Shown piece by piece: positions 46,445-57,765 of a DNA stretch of 64,000 nt (position 1 is the stretch's first letter; every line of letters starts with the position of its first letter). The notes beneath the pieces were generated by a model, which worked only from the letters and a program-made list of their open reading frames with translations, ran no database searches and had not been told where the DNA came from. The DNA comes from Trichostrongylus colubriformis (Eukaryota; Nematoda; Chromadorea; Rhabditida; Trichostrongylidae): assembly GCA_963978905.1 (NCBI GenBank), contig OZ022261.1, positions 30,997,686 through 31,061,685 of the forward strand. The letters are read 5' to 3'. The position numbers were made by a program, and so were the translations under genes.

Positions 46445-49138
46445 ATGCTTGGCAGATTTGATAAAACCAAGTTTAAATTGCTCACGAAAAGACGTCTTTT
46501 TCTTGCAACGCTAACAATTTTCGCTGTGGGACTTTCTTGCAGTTGATCTACCTTATTTTTGTTGTTATTATTTTTCAGTGAGTATGTATTTACTGTAAAT
46601 TTTGCAGACAATTGGCTTATATTCTCTCGGTGTTGGTATCTGGTTATACCTCAAAAGGACGGATTTTCACGAACTGACACCATCATCATTTTCTGGTGAG
46701 TTTTTGATTCCATTTTTTTTGCATATTATTTCTTGTTGTCAAGTATCGTGTTATGTATTACAATACCATTAAGCGTTTTCAACTGCTGGTTTATGCTGCT
46801 CCACAGGTGTAGCAGTTTGGATCATTTGCATCGTCGGATACATTAGCGCTGCAGCATATAACCGTCGACTTTTATATACCGTATGTTTATTAATTTTTGC
46901 TTTTTTGCGAAAGGAACTAAAGTGTCTCTCTCAGTACATCGGTTTCGTCCTACTGCTAGCGTTTATTCAAACAGTTACGAGTATTCTGGGATTCACCTAC
47001 AAAGTGGGTTCTTCTGAGGTTGCAGCTCTTTGATCGGTTCAAATCGACGTTTTGTATATTATAGGATGCCACACGTGAACATGTACGTACGGATTTATTT
47101 CGTAACATCAATCGAACGGCGGTGATGACTGGTAACGGCCGCTATTTTGACTTAACCACGTCTTGGGATAGACTTCAAAAATCGGTAAGTGAAGTATTTG
47201 TACAGTTTTACATTTTCTCAACTGATCCTTTGCTCAACTACGTTCTCCCTTTCATGAATTTCTAAAAATATTTCTTTTGTGTTTCTTTTAACGTGGAGCA
47301 TACGTCCGGCCGACTCTGATAACAAACTGGTTAGGAGTAATGGAATTCAGTTCCTATTACAAAGTCATCCCCACTTTATGTCTCCCACCTGTCACCAAAT
47401 AAGTAATCCGGATGTGGTAATTTCTTTCCTCTGGTTTCGGCATAGGTGGGGCAACTTGTTTATTATAGAACGGTACCTTTACATGCTGACGTGTCAGGAA
47501 GCACCTTGGATGCCCAATATGATCCTGTAAAGGTAATACATACGACTGTTTAACGTCATTTCGGACCATGTTCTGTAATATTCCTCTCCACTTCAAGAAT
47601 ACAGCGGCAGAAGCTGCAAACGTAAAGCTTTCCTGGACTTTTCCTAATGTTTATCTTCTCCACTGATTCTGTAACGTACAAATTGAATGGTCTTTGTGAT
47701 GTTTCGAAACCGATCCCGTACGACAGCTGCAAAACCTATAATTCTGTAGATGGGTTAGTAGGATGAGAGCACATTATGTATTGCAGCTCTGCTTCTCACA
47801 TGTGAATTACTGTGTTAATAATTTAGTTACATTACTCCTTAACTCCTGTAGTCTTAGGCAAAAATACACATTCCTCGGTGACAATACACGGTTCCTGCCC
47901 CTTTCCCCATATTGACCATAATCGGCTTTGGGGTAAGGATTTACAAGGGTTGTCGGTTGTGTTATAGTTAGTAGTTTACAGTGTTAGAGTTGTCGGTGCT
48001 ATCGCAATGGGGGGGGCATTCCACTACTAGACCCAGTTTTTACCTAGGCCATGAAGGGGAGAGGAACACCTCCCCTACCCCATTAAGGCTTTGGCTAGGT
48101 GTACTCCTGAATATGCAGATTGACCCCTCAAAGATCTGTTCAGGATGCTTAGGCAGGCAACTTTTTATAGGATGCCCCCTCCCCCCTCCATTGCGATAGC
48201 ACCGAGTTGTCTTCGGTTTTGCCCTAGTAAATTCATCATCGAACCCGACTTTATTATTTGTATCCGACCTTCTTATTTATTTGTGCACGTCACAGCATGT
48301 ATAAATTAATAAGTTAACTTGTGAGCGGTAATCAGTTGGGTGTAATAGTTTGTAATTGCTGTATTTCAGAGATGGCCAAACGGTCTTAAGCAGTACTGTG
48401 AAAGAGTTAATTTTCTTTTTCTGAGTATTTATTTGAATCAATCTACTCAGTATTTGATTTATTTGCCGTTGAAGTGTGAGCTGTGTAAAGCGCTCGCTTC
48501 ATTCAGCGTCTTAAGTTAGAAACGTGTTTGAGAAAACGACAGCTTCTTTTTTTTAGTTGGAATGCTGCGGAGTGAATAATGAGTCTGATTGGTTCCACAC
48601 TAGTCGTTGGCCGTTACACAAATTCGTTCCGGATAGTTGTTGCGACCCTAAATATTTCTCAGACGTAGACTCGATGAATAACTGTGGGAAAGTGAATAAT
48701 AGCACACTACTGTTTCAACAGGTTGGCTCAGTTTTCATGGGATTTCCGGGTTTTCATGCATGTCCAGAAACTGTGTGGTTCTCCAGGGATGCTTCGAGGT
48801 GTTTGCTGATTGGCTCTATCATCATGTATCTATCATGAACTGGATCTCTTTCGCACTGCTTGTCGCCGAAGTAAGTTTTAGACATTATTTGGATCAACTG
48901 TTTGTTACTATGTTTTCAATATTTTGGTATGTGTTTAGTTGGCATCTCTTGCAATAGCAATTCCTCTCGCGAAGTCCGATTCTTTCAAAATGGGAGCATC
49001 GCATACGAGGTTATCTTTCTTTCAGAAGTTTTTGCATCATTTTAGACTTGTTACTGTACTAATGGGATCAATAGCAGTGTTAGTGAAGGTTTCATACGTG
49101 ACCCTTACCATATCTCCTTTCAGAATATGACCCCTTAG
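46445..49138 (+). CDS. Tetraspanin (9 exons, about 270 residues)
   Basis: Exons: 46445-46525, 46608-46695, 46807-46880, 46935-47003, 47065-47184, 48557-48721, 48787-48870, 48939-49009 and 49078-49138. Phases agree throughout. Four membrane spans are visible: about residues 17-42 (ending IWLYLK), 57-78 (VAVWIICIVGYISAA), 82-102 (YIGFVLLLAFIQTV) and 218-240 (NWISFALLVAELASLAIAI). The large extracellular loop between spans 3 and 4 has the family signature CCG (147-149), then SCC (172-173), NNCGK (187) and GC (201). These six cysteines could form three disulfides, and there are N-glycosylation sites at NRT and NES/NST. Tetraspanins are plasma-membrane organisers of receptors and proteases; the specific worm subtype cannot be told. 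The last junction is inferred from a TACTAAT-like branch site and in-frame tail. Reading through 49009 instead gives a stop at 49130 and an unlikely hydrophobic tail. Confidence 0.9.
47993..48205. repeat. 213-bp inverted-repeat element in tetraspanin intron 5
   Basis: The left end TCGGTGCTATCGCAATGGGG is mirrored by the right end CCATTGCGATAGCACCGA. Both borders are followed or preceded by GTTG, a possible 4-bp target duplication. The G-run near the left end and the C-run near the right end also pair. No coding capacity. Confidence 0.75.
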
Positions 49139-49174
49139 ACTTAGGACTGCCCTGACCCAGAGAGAGGTGAGTAA

Positions 49175-49348
49175 GGCCGCGTTCGTACTCAGCGCCGACA
49201 GGGCGTAGCTGCGTTCACAGGCAGCGAGGCAGAGTGGCACGGGGGAGGTGCAGAGACGACGTAGGTAACGAGGCAGAGTGGTACAGGCGGAAACGCAGAG
49301 ACACGCAGCCACATCTTGTCGCCGGCACCGCGGAGTATGAACGCGGCC
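49175..49348. repeat. Family B inverted-repeat element, copy 3
   Basis: It begins GGCCGCGTTCGTACTC and ends GAGTATGAACGCGGCC. The interior CAGGCAGCGAGGCAGAGTGG appears twice in variant form. It starts 37 bp after the tetraspanin stop codon, so it may be in the 3' UTR. Confidence 0.8.
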
Positions 49349-49635
49349 CAACGCGTCTCACTCAAGTTTCGCGAAGCTTCTGCTCTTTGAAATCTCTGGT
49401 TCATGCTCAGCGAGCTACACCTGGAAAAATTGATGGGCTCAGTGGAAGTTGATTTATAGTTGTTAGCATGGAATAACATTATTTCCTAGTCAGAGCTTTG
49501 TTAGTTATTTTCATGCTGGGAAAAAGATGTCACAGGTGCGCCACTTGTCGCTTCTTTCTTTGCTGAATACTTGACATGCGGTAGCCTGTATTGTAAGCCG
49601 CTCCTTGACAACCTTTTCCTCGCCATGGGTATGTA

Positions 49636-49836
49636 CACTTATGCCACGATTTCGCACCGCTGCATGTGACGTGATGCCATGGGCACGTCGTGTAATTGAG
49701 AGTCTTGAAGCGATTCCAGTAGCAGTTACATATGGCTTCTCTAGCATTACAGTGTATCGTTTTGGGACTCAACTACTTAGCACCCACGCATCGCGTCACA
49801 CCCCGCACGGCGCCATGCGAATTTCCGACGTAGGGG
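49636..49836. repeat. Diverged inverted-repeat element related to the one at 63.12 kb
   Basis: TATGCCACGATTTCGCACCG near the left and CATGCGAATTTCCGACGTA near the right are imperfect inverses. The left end resembles TATGCCAGAATTTCGCAACG at 63120. GTGACGTGATGC and GCATCGCGTCAC also pair inside. The borders are uncertain. Confidence 0.45.
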
Positions 49837-50339
49837 TTCTAGCCTTCCCTTTGTCCGTTCCACCGTCAACGAAGCCATGGTATAACAGCCTTTACAAATT
49901 TCCTTGATTCAACACTTACTTTTACTGCATCTGAGCGCTGAGTTGAATTACTACTATAGTGTTATTTTCCGCGTGCTTACCACAAACCTTGCTTGCATCC
50001 CTCACTTTGAGAAGGGTGAGGTGGGCGGAGTTTGCGCCGTATCTCGAATCCTACCTATTTCTATATATCCAACAGTTCCAATAACCTCAATCTCTAATCT
50101 CACTTTAGAAATGGTTCTTTCTTCAGTCGTGATGAGTACCATCGGTGTTTGGTGGAAATGAATGATTTGGAAAGTAGGCATCCTCGTATGCTACCAATGG
50201 ACAGGATCGGCGATGCTCGTCAGGATCCTGTGGATGATGCTCAGTAGTTGATATTTGTGAGCATTGCATGTACTGTTGTACTGTCTCAGAAAGCGGGTTG
50301 TGGCTTCTCTTGGCAGCGCTTGCGATTATTTTGATCGGG

Positions 50340-50745
50340 GAGACGGTCATTAGGCGCGGCTCCTTGCAGCTAATGTGCCCATGGGGCGCATGCACTGTAG
50401 CTGCCACCCTAACGCTGACCATCCGACGCATCTTCTACGTCAACCAACTCGTCCATATCACCGAATCCTGGGATTCCCGTAATTTTTCGTAGTTTACGTA
50501 ATCATAATCACCTGATTTTTGTAATAATTGTGGCTATTTTTAAAATTTATCTCTTTTTCTGCTTTTTTTTACTCCTCTGCATTTTTACCACTGAAAAGAA
50601 TTCAATCAACTACGAAAATCTGAGGGTATGGTGATGTGGACGAGTATTCGACGTAAAAGATGTCAGATAGTAGCCGTCAGGGTGCAGTCACTGCTCATGC
50701 GCCCCATTGGCAAATAAGTTGCTGGGGGCAGCGCCTAACGACATA
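50340..50745. repeat. Diverged inverted repeat with arms of about 115 bp
   Basis: Reading 50465 down to 50340 on the minus strand gives GGACGAGTTGGTTGACGTAG, then CATGCGCCCCATGGG and GAGCCGCGCCTAATGAC. The plus strand at 50637-50745 gives GGACGAGTATTCGACGTAAA, CATGCGCCCCATTGG and GCAGCGCCTAACGAC. The arms are perhaps three-quarters identical, around a spacer of about 170 bp. No coding sense was found. Confidence 0.55.
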
Positions 50746-51384
50746 CACGAATCAGTGTTTGGAAAGTTCATCAGAAATCGCCCCAACGTTGGTCAATTTT
50801 TCTTTGCTGTAGTGTATAATTTACACGGTTCACATGAAACGAAAACCTCGTTTAAGTTGGTTTTTTTGTTTGATCTATGGACTGGTGTGGTGATCGCTGT
50901 TTTCGTAGTTGGGAATAAATGATCGCAAGCAATCTGTTTTCTCTACTTAATTTTTCTGCTCATAATAATGATACTACTTTTTCTCAATGGCATTCATCAT
51001 CTTTACGTGTTGTATTGAGATTTCCCGTGATTCTATGATTATCTGTTTTTTTACTATCAATACGGTTTGCTATCGTCCTTTAAGGCGTCGATTCTTCCGG
51101 TAATCAAAGCATATGTGAAGTACTGGTAAAACCAAATCTTTATGATTGTAGGAAGGGTATAATTATACTGTCTCTATCTTTTTTTACTCAGGTGTAACTG
51201 CTGTTAATGTGGTTTTGTTGGTTGGTTGTTTGTATAAACTTTTTTCATATTATTCGAGTTGTTACATTTATCGATCTGTAATTTGTGATTAATCAATGAG
51301 CAATGGGTGGGGATCAGGGCTAGCTCGTGATGTGCCTCGAGCTATGGTTTCGTATTTCTGTGTTGCTCTCCGTTGACACGGGCG
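50746..51384. other. Upstream region of the calcium-sensor gene
   Basis: AT-rich, with no exon or motif I can name. Confidence 0.4.
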
Positions 51385-54300
51385 ATGGGTGCTATTTATT
51401 CAAAGAACTCCAAAGGTGGTAGAAGAGTGTCGCTGTTTGGACGTAAGTGCGAATTTGCTAAATTCTTGCAAATTGTTACTTTGCAGGTCGCACTTGCAAT
51501 CGATGCAACAAGAGTCCTTTTGAGAATTTTTACGAGTAGTATTCTTTTGTTTTTTTTTTGACTTCGAAAAATTTTGGCGTATGTGATCGGCCAATATGGG
51601 ATTACTTGTAATCGTAAATTTCATTTTTACTGATATTCTTATAGAAAGTGTGGAAAGTGCTCTGACGAGAGAAATGGATGATCAAAAGATTCGATACAAA
51701 CCAGAAAGTTTGGACGTACTCATAGAGAAAACACATTTTTCGAAATTCGAACTGAAGTACCTGTATCAGTGTTTCAAGCAGGTTTGTCACGATGAAATAA
51801 GGGGTAGTTGATCCAAAACGGTATGCTCTCCTGGTATGCGCCGTGCGTTTGACATCAGTGGTGTTGGAATGGTTTCATCATTCGTTGCATCCACATGTTC
51901 CTACTGCTTGAACGATTGAAATCACAGTGCACGGAAGAATTACGCTTTGCAATTTGGTGGATCTGATCCGCTCTTGAGCGAGGAAGCACGACTGACTGGT
52001 CGTAAAGTTACCGAGCAAGTCTGGAAAAAACTGATTTGAACGGTCCCTATATCGTGTAAAACGTATTTTCGGATCAGTGGTGTGTAGGGTATGGTAGAAT
52101 TAGACTTCCTCGCGGCATTTAGAATAGCCCTTTTTTTCTCAACAAGTACACTTTTGGTGCATTTGATTACGCCATTTCCAATGACTGGAGCATAACTTGC
52201 CTGAGTCTCCATTAGTATCATATACTTCAGAGTTGTTATTTGTTGATTGAATCCGTAGATTTACGACGTTACATTTACTTTTTCAAAAGATTCCAACAGC
52301 ATCGCATGAATTACTAGTTGTACTCCAGAACTTTCCGCGTCTACCTTGGAACCGCAAGGAACTTTTGAGTATGTAACTCGGTACGTTGTGTGTTAAGCCT
52401 GATCCTCCCATCAACGAGCGTGAACGAGGCCTCCTATAAGTAAAAATGGAAGGTATAGCGCATTTGGAAACTGGAGCCTATAGCAGGATAGGAAATCTAC
52501 CTGGAATCAAAATCTTGGGGCTTCTGTCTGCTACTCATTTTGGTCAAGTAATTTAGAATTGTCCAAGCGGTTATGTGACTCGTGAACAGTTCATCGTTAT
52601 CTTCAGATCGTTTTTCAGCATCCATCGGCTTTCAGGTATATCTACGCCCTGATAATAAACATGAAATGCACTTATACATTTCTTTTACAATTTTACGTGG
52701 TTTCAGATGCTTCTCAGTATGCTGAACTCGTCTTCAACACTTTTGATGATGACAGAAATAATAGGATTAGCTTCTCGGTCAGTGCCATAGTTACTATTCG
52801 CTTGTAGAACAGGCAGTGAAATTCATGCGACTGAGGCACTTCACTGAAGGCGGTCAACTGGAAATTTACTGGAACATTGAAATCAAATCAGCGAAATCAC
52901 TAGAATTAGGCGGCAAATGTTTAACAAATGCCTAACATGTTGCAAAGCTAATCGATTTAAACATTCTATTTTCATGACTTTTATCTTCATTTCTCCAGAG
53001 GAGTTGGCCAAGTAATTCATTCGAAATGTGATCAAGGGGAAGCAAATTCAAAGAAATTGCTTTGAGATTGCATGGGAATCACACTGCTCTCTCAGCACAG
53101 TATTTGATAGAATAAAATTAGTATAAATCAGTATTGTTATATTACTGTGATTGTTTTAGGAATTTGTTGTATTGCTTTCACTGTTTTCAAAAGGGACGCT
53201 AGAGCAACGATTAGATTGGTTATTCGATCTCTATGATTGTAATAACCGAGGATATATCGTTGAAGAAGATCACGTTACCGTTTGCAGGTTAGACATGTTT
53301 CTTAACTCGACCCTTGAGAAAAGTTCGAATTCAAAAAGTCTAAAGGCAGTGGTAGGGGTAGGTCGGGAAGAATACAAAAGTTGCTGAATATGGATGTCGA
53401 GGTGAAAGGTACTACAAAGATAAAAGATCTGGCCGAAAAGCTGAAGAATATTGCTTCTTCTTCTCCATTCGGCAACACCTGCCTGATTTTCTGCGAGGCC
53501 CATTAGTGATGCATCCATCAGAGCCACGTGAGTCTGTGATGTGTAGCGGTCATGCACTGCATGCGACGCGGTCTTTCGTGAAAGGAGCTAGAGTAACGGG
53601 AGGTCAGCAGGCCAGCGTAGGGCTTCGTTGAGGAGCCGAAACTCGCCTTACGTTGCGAAACGCGTCACACACAGTCACTATGAACTCTTAGAGTTAACCG
53701 TATTCCCTTAATGAACATCGAAATGTCTCCTCTTAATGCGCATCATCGCTTGGTGGTCCTTATAAGAGGCAGCAAGATCATGGTAGCAGGCAATAGAAAG
53801 CTGCTCACCAACATAAGTGAACTTTTGAGCAGGCATGCCTCAAACAAGCCCTGTTTACCTCTGGTAGTTGGAAGCGCTCAGAAAACATTTTCTGCTCAGC
53901 TCAAGATGAAGACGGCAGATTTTTGCTGCTTTAATTGAATTCGTAGTTAGCTTGAATCGCATACGGTACTCTTTAAATTCTGGGTTTTCTGAAAGGCCGG
54001 AATCAACCCGTCAAATGTTATACAATGGCTTATTCAACTTTTTAATAATATGTTTAAGAGCAATGTATGCCTTAGTTGGAATTCACTATTTTAAAGACAA
54101 GCACATACCGGCCGTTCTGCGACGTCACATCAAGCACCAATTTATTGTGAGTTTCATGTATTACAAATAAATGACTATCGTCTCAAAATTACTCTGGACA
54201 ACCACCTTGTGGCGTGACCTTGCCTGAGTCAAGTGTTCTAAAGCGCACCCGCGATATTTCATTCACTACGATGCTAAAACGTACTTAATCCCACTATTGC

Positions 54301-54413
54301 AGAAAATGGATAAAAGTGGAAATGGAAAAATCACCAGAGCAGAGTTTATTGAAGGCTGTCTAAGTGATCAAAAAATCATTACGTCCATGGAAGTGCTCCG
54401 AAGTGTATGGTAG
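51385..54413 (+). CDS. KChIP-type neuronal calcium sensor, four EF-hands (8 exons, about 238 residues)
   Basis: Exons: 51385-51442, 51487-51535, 51649-51781 (acceptor uncertain), 52557-52635, 52707-52777, 53160-53287, 54059-54146 and 54303-54413. The start MGAIYSK fits an N-myristoylation signal. A variable N-terminus with a CNRC motif is followed by the family core: RYKPESLDVLIEKTHFSKFE, LKYLYQCFKQ, a degenerate first EF-hand at NCPSG (81-92), EF2 loop DDDRNNRISFSE (120-131), EF3 loop DCNNRGYIVEED (156-167) and EF4 loop DKSGNGKITRAE (205-216). The order and the phrase ASQYAELVFNTFD match KChIP/NCS proteins, which bind calcium at membranes and, for KChIPs, modulate Kv4 channels. EF2 lacks Gly at position 6; EF3 has Arg at position 5 and Asp at position 12. 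AATAAA follows at about 54449. The exon 2-3 join is the weak point. Confidence 0.87.
53530..53660. other. GC-richer patch in intron 6 of the calcium-sensor gene
   Basis: A segment with CGTCACACACAGTCAC, TGCATGCGACGCGG and GGAGGTCAGCAGGCC stands out from AT-rich intronic DNA. It may be a repeat fragment, but no second copy was found in the window. Confidence 0.25.
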
Positions 54414-54869
54414 AATATGAATGCGAATAGCAACAAGAACTTTACAAATAAATATTTTATATTTGCTGCGAGGATTGTGCTCTGGTCAAGCTCAGGGTTC
54501 CATGTACTGCTCTATTCATGAGTACTGCTGAAAAGGATCCACTTTGGTCTGAGGTGCTTTGCAGACTGGTCCTTAACTGGAAAACACGGTAAAGTAAAGC
54601 TGTAAATGATCTACTCACATACGTAAAAAATGAAAGGTTAAATGCATTCAGCAGTCTCAAAACACAAGACGAGGTTTTCATAGCGTTAATGGATGCAAGT
54701 TGTACTGCTAAAACACTCTGGTGCCTAGAAAATTTCCCAGTCTTGAAACAAAGGTCGTAGATCCTTCAGACAAAGGTCGTAGATTCTTCAAAGTAAAAAA
54801 AGACGCTTGGCTGGTATCAGTCATTTCTGATATTTGGCACCACAGTCTCGGTGTATCCACTCTACTTGC

Positions 54870-56636
54870 ATCCAGTAAGAATCGTGCGGGAGATTGAGGG
54901 ACTCAAACCATACCTTTCAGAAAACTGCAGAAATGGTAACGTTACCAGCGTCAGCCCCAGATTGACAGGCCAGCTGATGAAGGAACCCTGTTACAAAAAC
55001 CTGTGCAAAAGTCATACAAGAGTCAGTGACAAAGGTGGAACGCCACCCGAAAAGGAGGAAAAGGACCCCCGTCCGAGTTCTGCGTTCATTATGTGAAGGC
55101 TACCGAGGGCTGTTGAACGACCACGACGAAAAAGGCTAGTTGAACTCAGGGCTCCGAATATCAGGCCGCTCATCGGCAAGTCTTGAGAGGTTGCTGATTT
55201 CATGAAACGTAGAAACATCGAGTTCCTCTGCCTTCGGGAGACTCGCTGTAAAAGAGCCATGGTTAAAAAGACACTGGAAATGCTTTTCTACAGAGGAGAA
55301 GACACCAAACGGAATGGAGTTGCCATTGCGATAGTGGGTCCTTTCAAACTTTGCTCATCTACTGTAAACAGGATCACATTGAATGATGGCTGCGAGCGTA
55401 GACACCAAGGATGGATACTTGACTATAATAGCCGTGTCAAGCCGATTGTCCCCAACATAGGAAGTAGTATTATTTTAGCCCGATGATTAGTTGAGAGCGA
55501 TCACCACACCGTGGGAGGTGATCTGAATGCTCACGTCATCAGAGTCAATAGGGATAAGGAACACTGAGGGAGTGATGGTTCTCTGCAGGCGACAGTCCAT
55601 GATCCAGTAATCTACATCACGTTCTTCAGAATCCGACCATGTTCTCGTAAGAAGACAAGCCTTCAAAACTGTTGAGGTCATTAAAGCTCTGTTAGGAGAA
55701 GAGATGGCCCCTCAGCACGGTCTCCACAAAGTAGTCATTGTCATAGCGCTCCCCTGAGATCGAGGATAAGATCGAACGGAGAATCGCACGGGGTGGAAAG
55801 AGCTGCCATCAAATGGAAAGTATGCAGGACGATTCTCCAGACCTCCATGGTCTTGCTTACAAGATCTGCCATAAGGAGCCCGGAGCAATCCTGCGATGCG
55901 GCAAGGAGACACAGAGAGAGCCTCGAGGTGACTCCAAGGGAGATAAAGCGGCGTGGATATGAAGTGAAAGACTCAACGATCAGTGAAACAAAGTTGAAGG
56001 CCTACATGTGCAGGCAGAAAACGCGGAGCCTAGGAGATGTCGCCTTCTGCAGAAGCTTCAAGGGGCTCACTAGGGTAGCAGAAGCCGAGGCAAAGAAAAT
56101 GGAATCGAGTGTTTTAAACGAGAAACGTACGCCCGGTAGGAGTATAAGTTCGTGTGCTGGCTGGCCAAAGCCCGACATCGAGTCACCCAGGACCTCAGTG
56201 GAGTAAACAGCAAAAAAGCTATGCCATCCTCGAGCCAGCTGAAGTTAGAAGTAGCTATAGAGGTCTCCGAAGGATTCCGAGCAGATTCAACGCAAAAGGA
56301 AATCTAGCAAATTAAAAGAATAGCTGGTCCCTTCCACCTTGGCCAGACTGAGAGGCTCTTCGAGTATTAGGAAGGTAGGCGGTTGGATATCAAGCAGGAA
56401 GAAGATGGGAAGGCATTGGCCCTAATGGGGATCCACTTGAAGCAAAGACGGTACTCGAAGAACGCGAGGAGGAGAAACTCACTTCGTTTCCCAATACGAT
56501 ATAGCCTTTCTCGATCTTAGGATACCTTTTGAACGATTACCTGTGCAATGATCTGAAAAGCGCTTCGAATACGGCTTACTCCAGAGCTGTAAAAGCTGTA
56601 GATGTCACCAACAAGTCTGTGACGACTTCATCGCGA
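54870..56636 (+). mobile_element. RTE/BovB-like LINE, 5' part (endonuclease and linker), degenerate
   Basis: The plus strand at 55140-55360 encodes the start of an apurinic-type endonuclease: RAPNIRPLIGKS, then ADFMKRRNIEFLCLRETRCK and DTKRNGVAIAI, the pattern of hookworm RTE elements (Asn in the first motif, ETR catalytic Glu). Further downstream are broken frames, including LAKARHRVTQDLSGV at about 56160-56205, typical of the linker before reverse transcriptase. Stops and frameshifts are frequent. The sequence is cut near 56636 by an LTR element and resumes near 59774. Confidence 0.8.
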
Positions 56637-57094
56637 TGTTACTCGAAGTTTGACTGGATGCCACGCGGATTTTATAGTTAGTCGTAAAATCACCTCCAAC
56701 TTAAATGATCCAATATTTATTGGTCTAACCTCGACTCAATCTGCCGTTTCCAACAAACAAATATAGAACAGAATAACAGAATACCAGAATAGTCGAAGGT
56801 TGCCACAGAGGGAATCATGTGAGATGAGCTGGAGAGGACGATCTGTTGCCACTTGCCAAGCCACCTCCCGCTCCTTACTAGGCTACTAGGCTTGACGCCT
56901 TGTCACGCCATCTCTATCGCAGCCGCTTGAAAACATTCCCACGTCCTGCAGAAACATTGTTACCGTAATCCCTGAGAATATAACTAAGTAAATATTCTAA
57001 AAGATATGATTCTTTATTATATCTATTAATCACTTTATGATAAAAAGGTTTACCTTGTTAACTTACCGGAAATCAAGAACGGCGTTCGTCGTCA
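56637..57094 (-). repeat. LTR of the Pao-type element (3' LTR in element orientation)
   Basis: It begins TGTTACTCGAA and ends GTTCGTCGTCA (plus-strand reading), about 458 bp. It shares with the second LTR GATGCCACGCGGATTT, TATTTATTGGTCTAACCTC, CGTCCTGCAGAAACATTGTT and GTTAACTTAC. TG...CA ends are as expected for an LTR. The exact borders are approximate. Confidence 0.75.
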
Positions 57095-57126
57095 CTCCCC
57101 CATGCTGATTTGAGAACGTTCCTCGA

Positions 57127-57765
57127 CTAGATGCCCATTGTACGCGTGTTGTGGTTGCACCTTATGAGCTCGCGGTTGCATTTCGTGTTCCTGGTGCTCT
57201 CGACGTCTTCTCTGTCTGTGTTGCACTGCGAATGCCTCCTCGTATTCTGCTTTCCTCTGTAGAATGCTGCACTTGCTTCTTCTTTTCGATTGGGGATATT
57301 ACAGATGGCCGTGAGGTGGCCAACCCCGTATCTCATGTCATCAAACGGAGTCCCTTGAACACGTTCACGATAATAGCAGGGTTTCTGTGAATGTGGGCAC
57401 CCGTTTTCCCAATCGCACATCTCCAGATACATTCTGCACCATCCTTCGTACAGGATTATGTCGTACCTTTCGTCGCCGTCGGTATAGTTCGGGCAAGAAT
57501 CTAAGAAATGTTCACCTTTGGCTCGGGAATATGCACACATGATTCCCGGATCAACCCGTGACATTCTGTGTTCCTTCTTACGGTACGGGAAGTTCAGGCA
57601 TGCTTCTTGTACGCGATTCATTTTATTTTCCTCGAAGAGTTTCGCGTCCTCTGTCCTTGACTGAGAGAACATCGTCTTTATGAGCGCGTTTCCATTCTTT
57701 TCCTCTGGTCCACTTTCTTGGATTTTGTCCCTTATTTTTACTGGCTTATACGCTATCCACTTCAC
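57127..57765 (-). CDS. Intact 212-codon frame with retroviral-type Cys/His clusters inside the Pao-type element
   Basis: The open frame runs from 57765 to 57127 without a stop. Residues about 75-160 hold CAYSRAKGEHFLDSCP, DGDERYDIIL, GWCRMYLEMCDWENGCP, PCYYRE and YGVGHLTAICNIPN. This pattern of Cys and His resembles the gag zinc knuckles of nematode Pao elements (FCG...KH..SCP....GDERY...C..CL...CYYC...H...CNIP). It directly follows an RNase H-like end and precedes the 3' LTR, whereas gag normally lies at the 5' end. It may be a relic joined by deletion or template switching. It contains no peptidase or integrase motif. Function is inferred only from the cysteine pattern. Confidence 0.6.
   Translation of the reverse strand: MKWIAYKPVKIRDKIQESGPEEKNGNALIKTMFSQSRTEDAKLFEENKMNRVQEACLNFPYRKKEHRMSRVDPGIMCAYSRAKGEHFLDSCPNYTDGDERYDIILYEGWCRMYLEMCDWENGCPHSQKPCYYRERVQGTPFDDMRYGVGHLTAICNIPNRKEEASAAFYRGKQNTRRHSQCNTDREDVESTRNTKCNRELIRCNHNTRTMGI

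Noticed and set aside
48939..49130. Reading the last tetraspanin exon straight through to the stop at 49130
   Set aside because: It would add about 50 residues including a fifth hydrophobic stretch, which is unusual for tetraspanins. An intron 49010-49077 with a TACTAAT-like site gives a short polar tail in frame.
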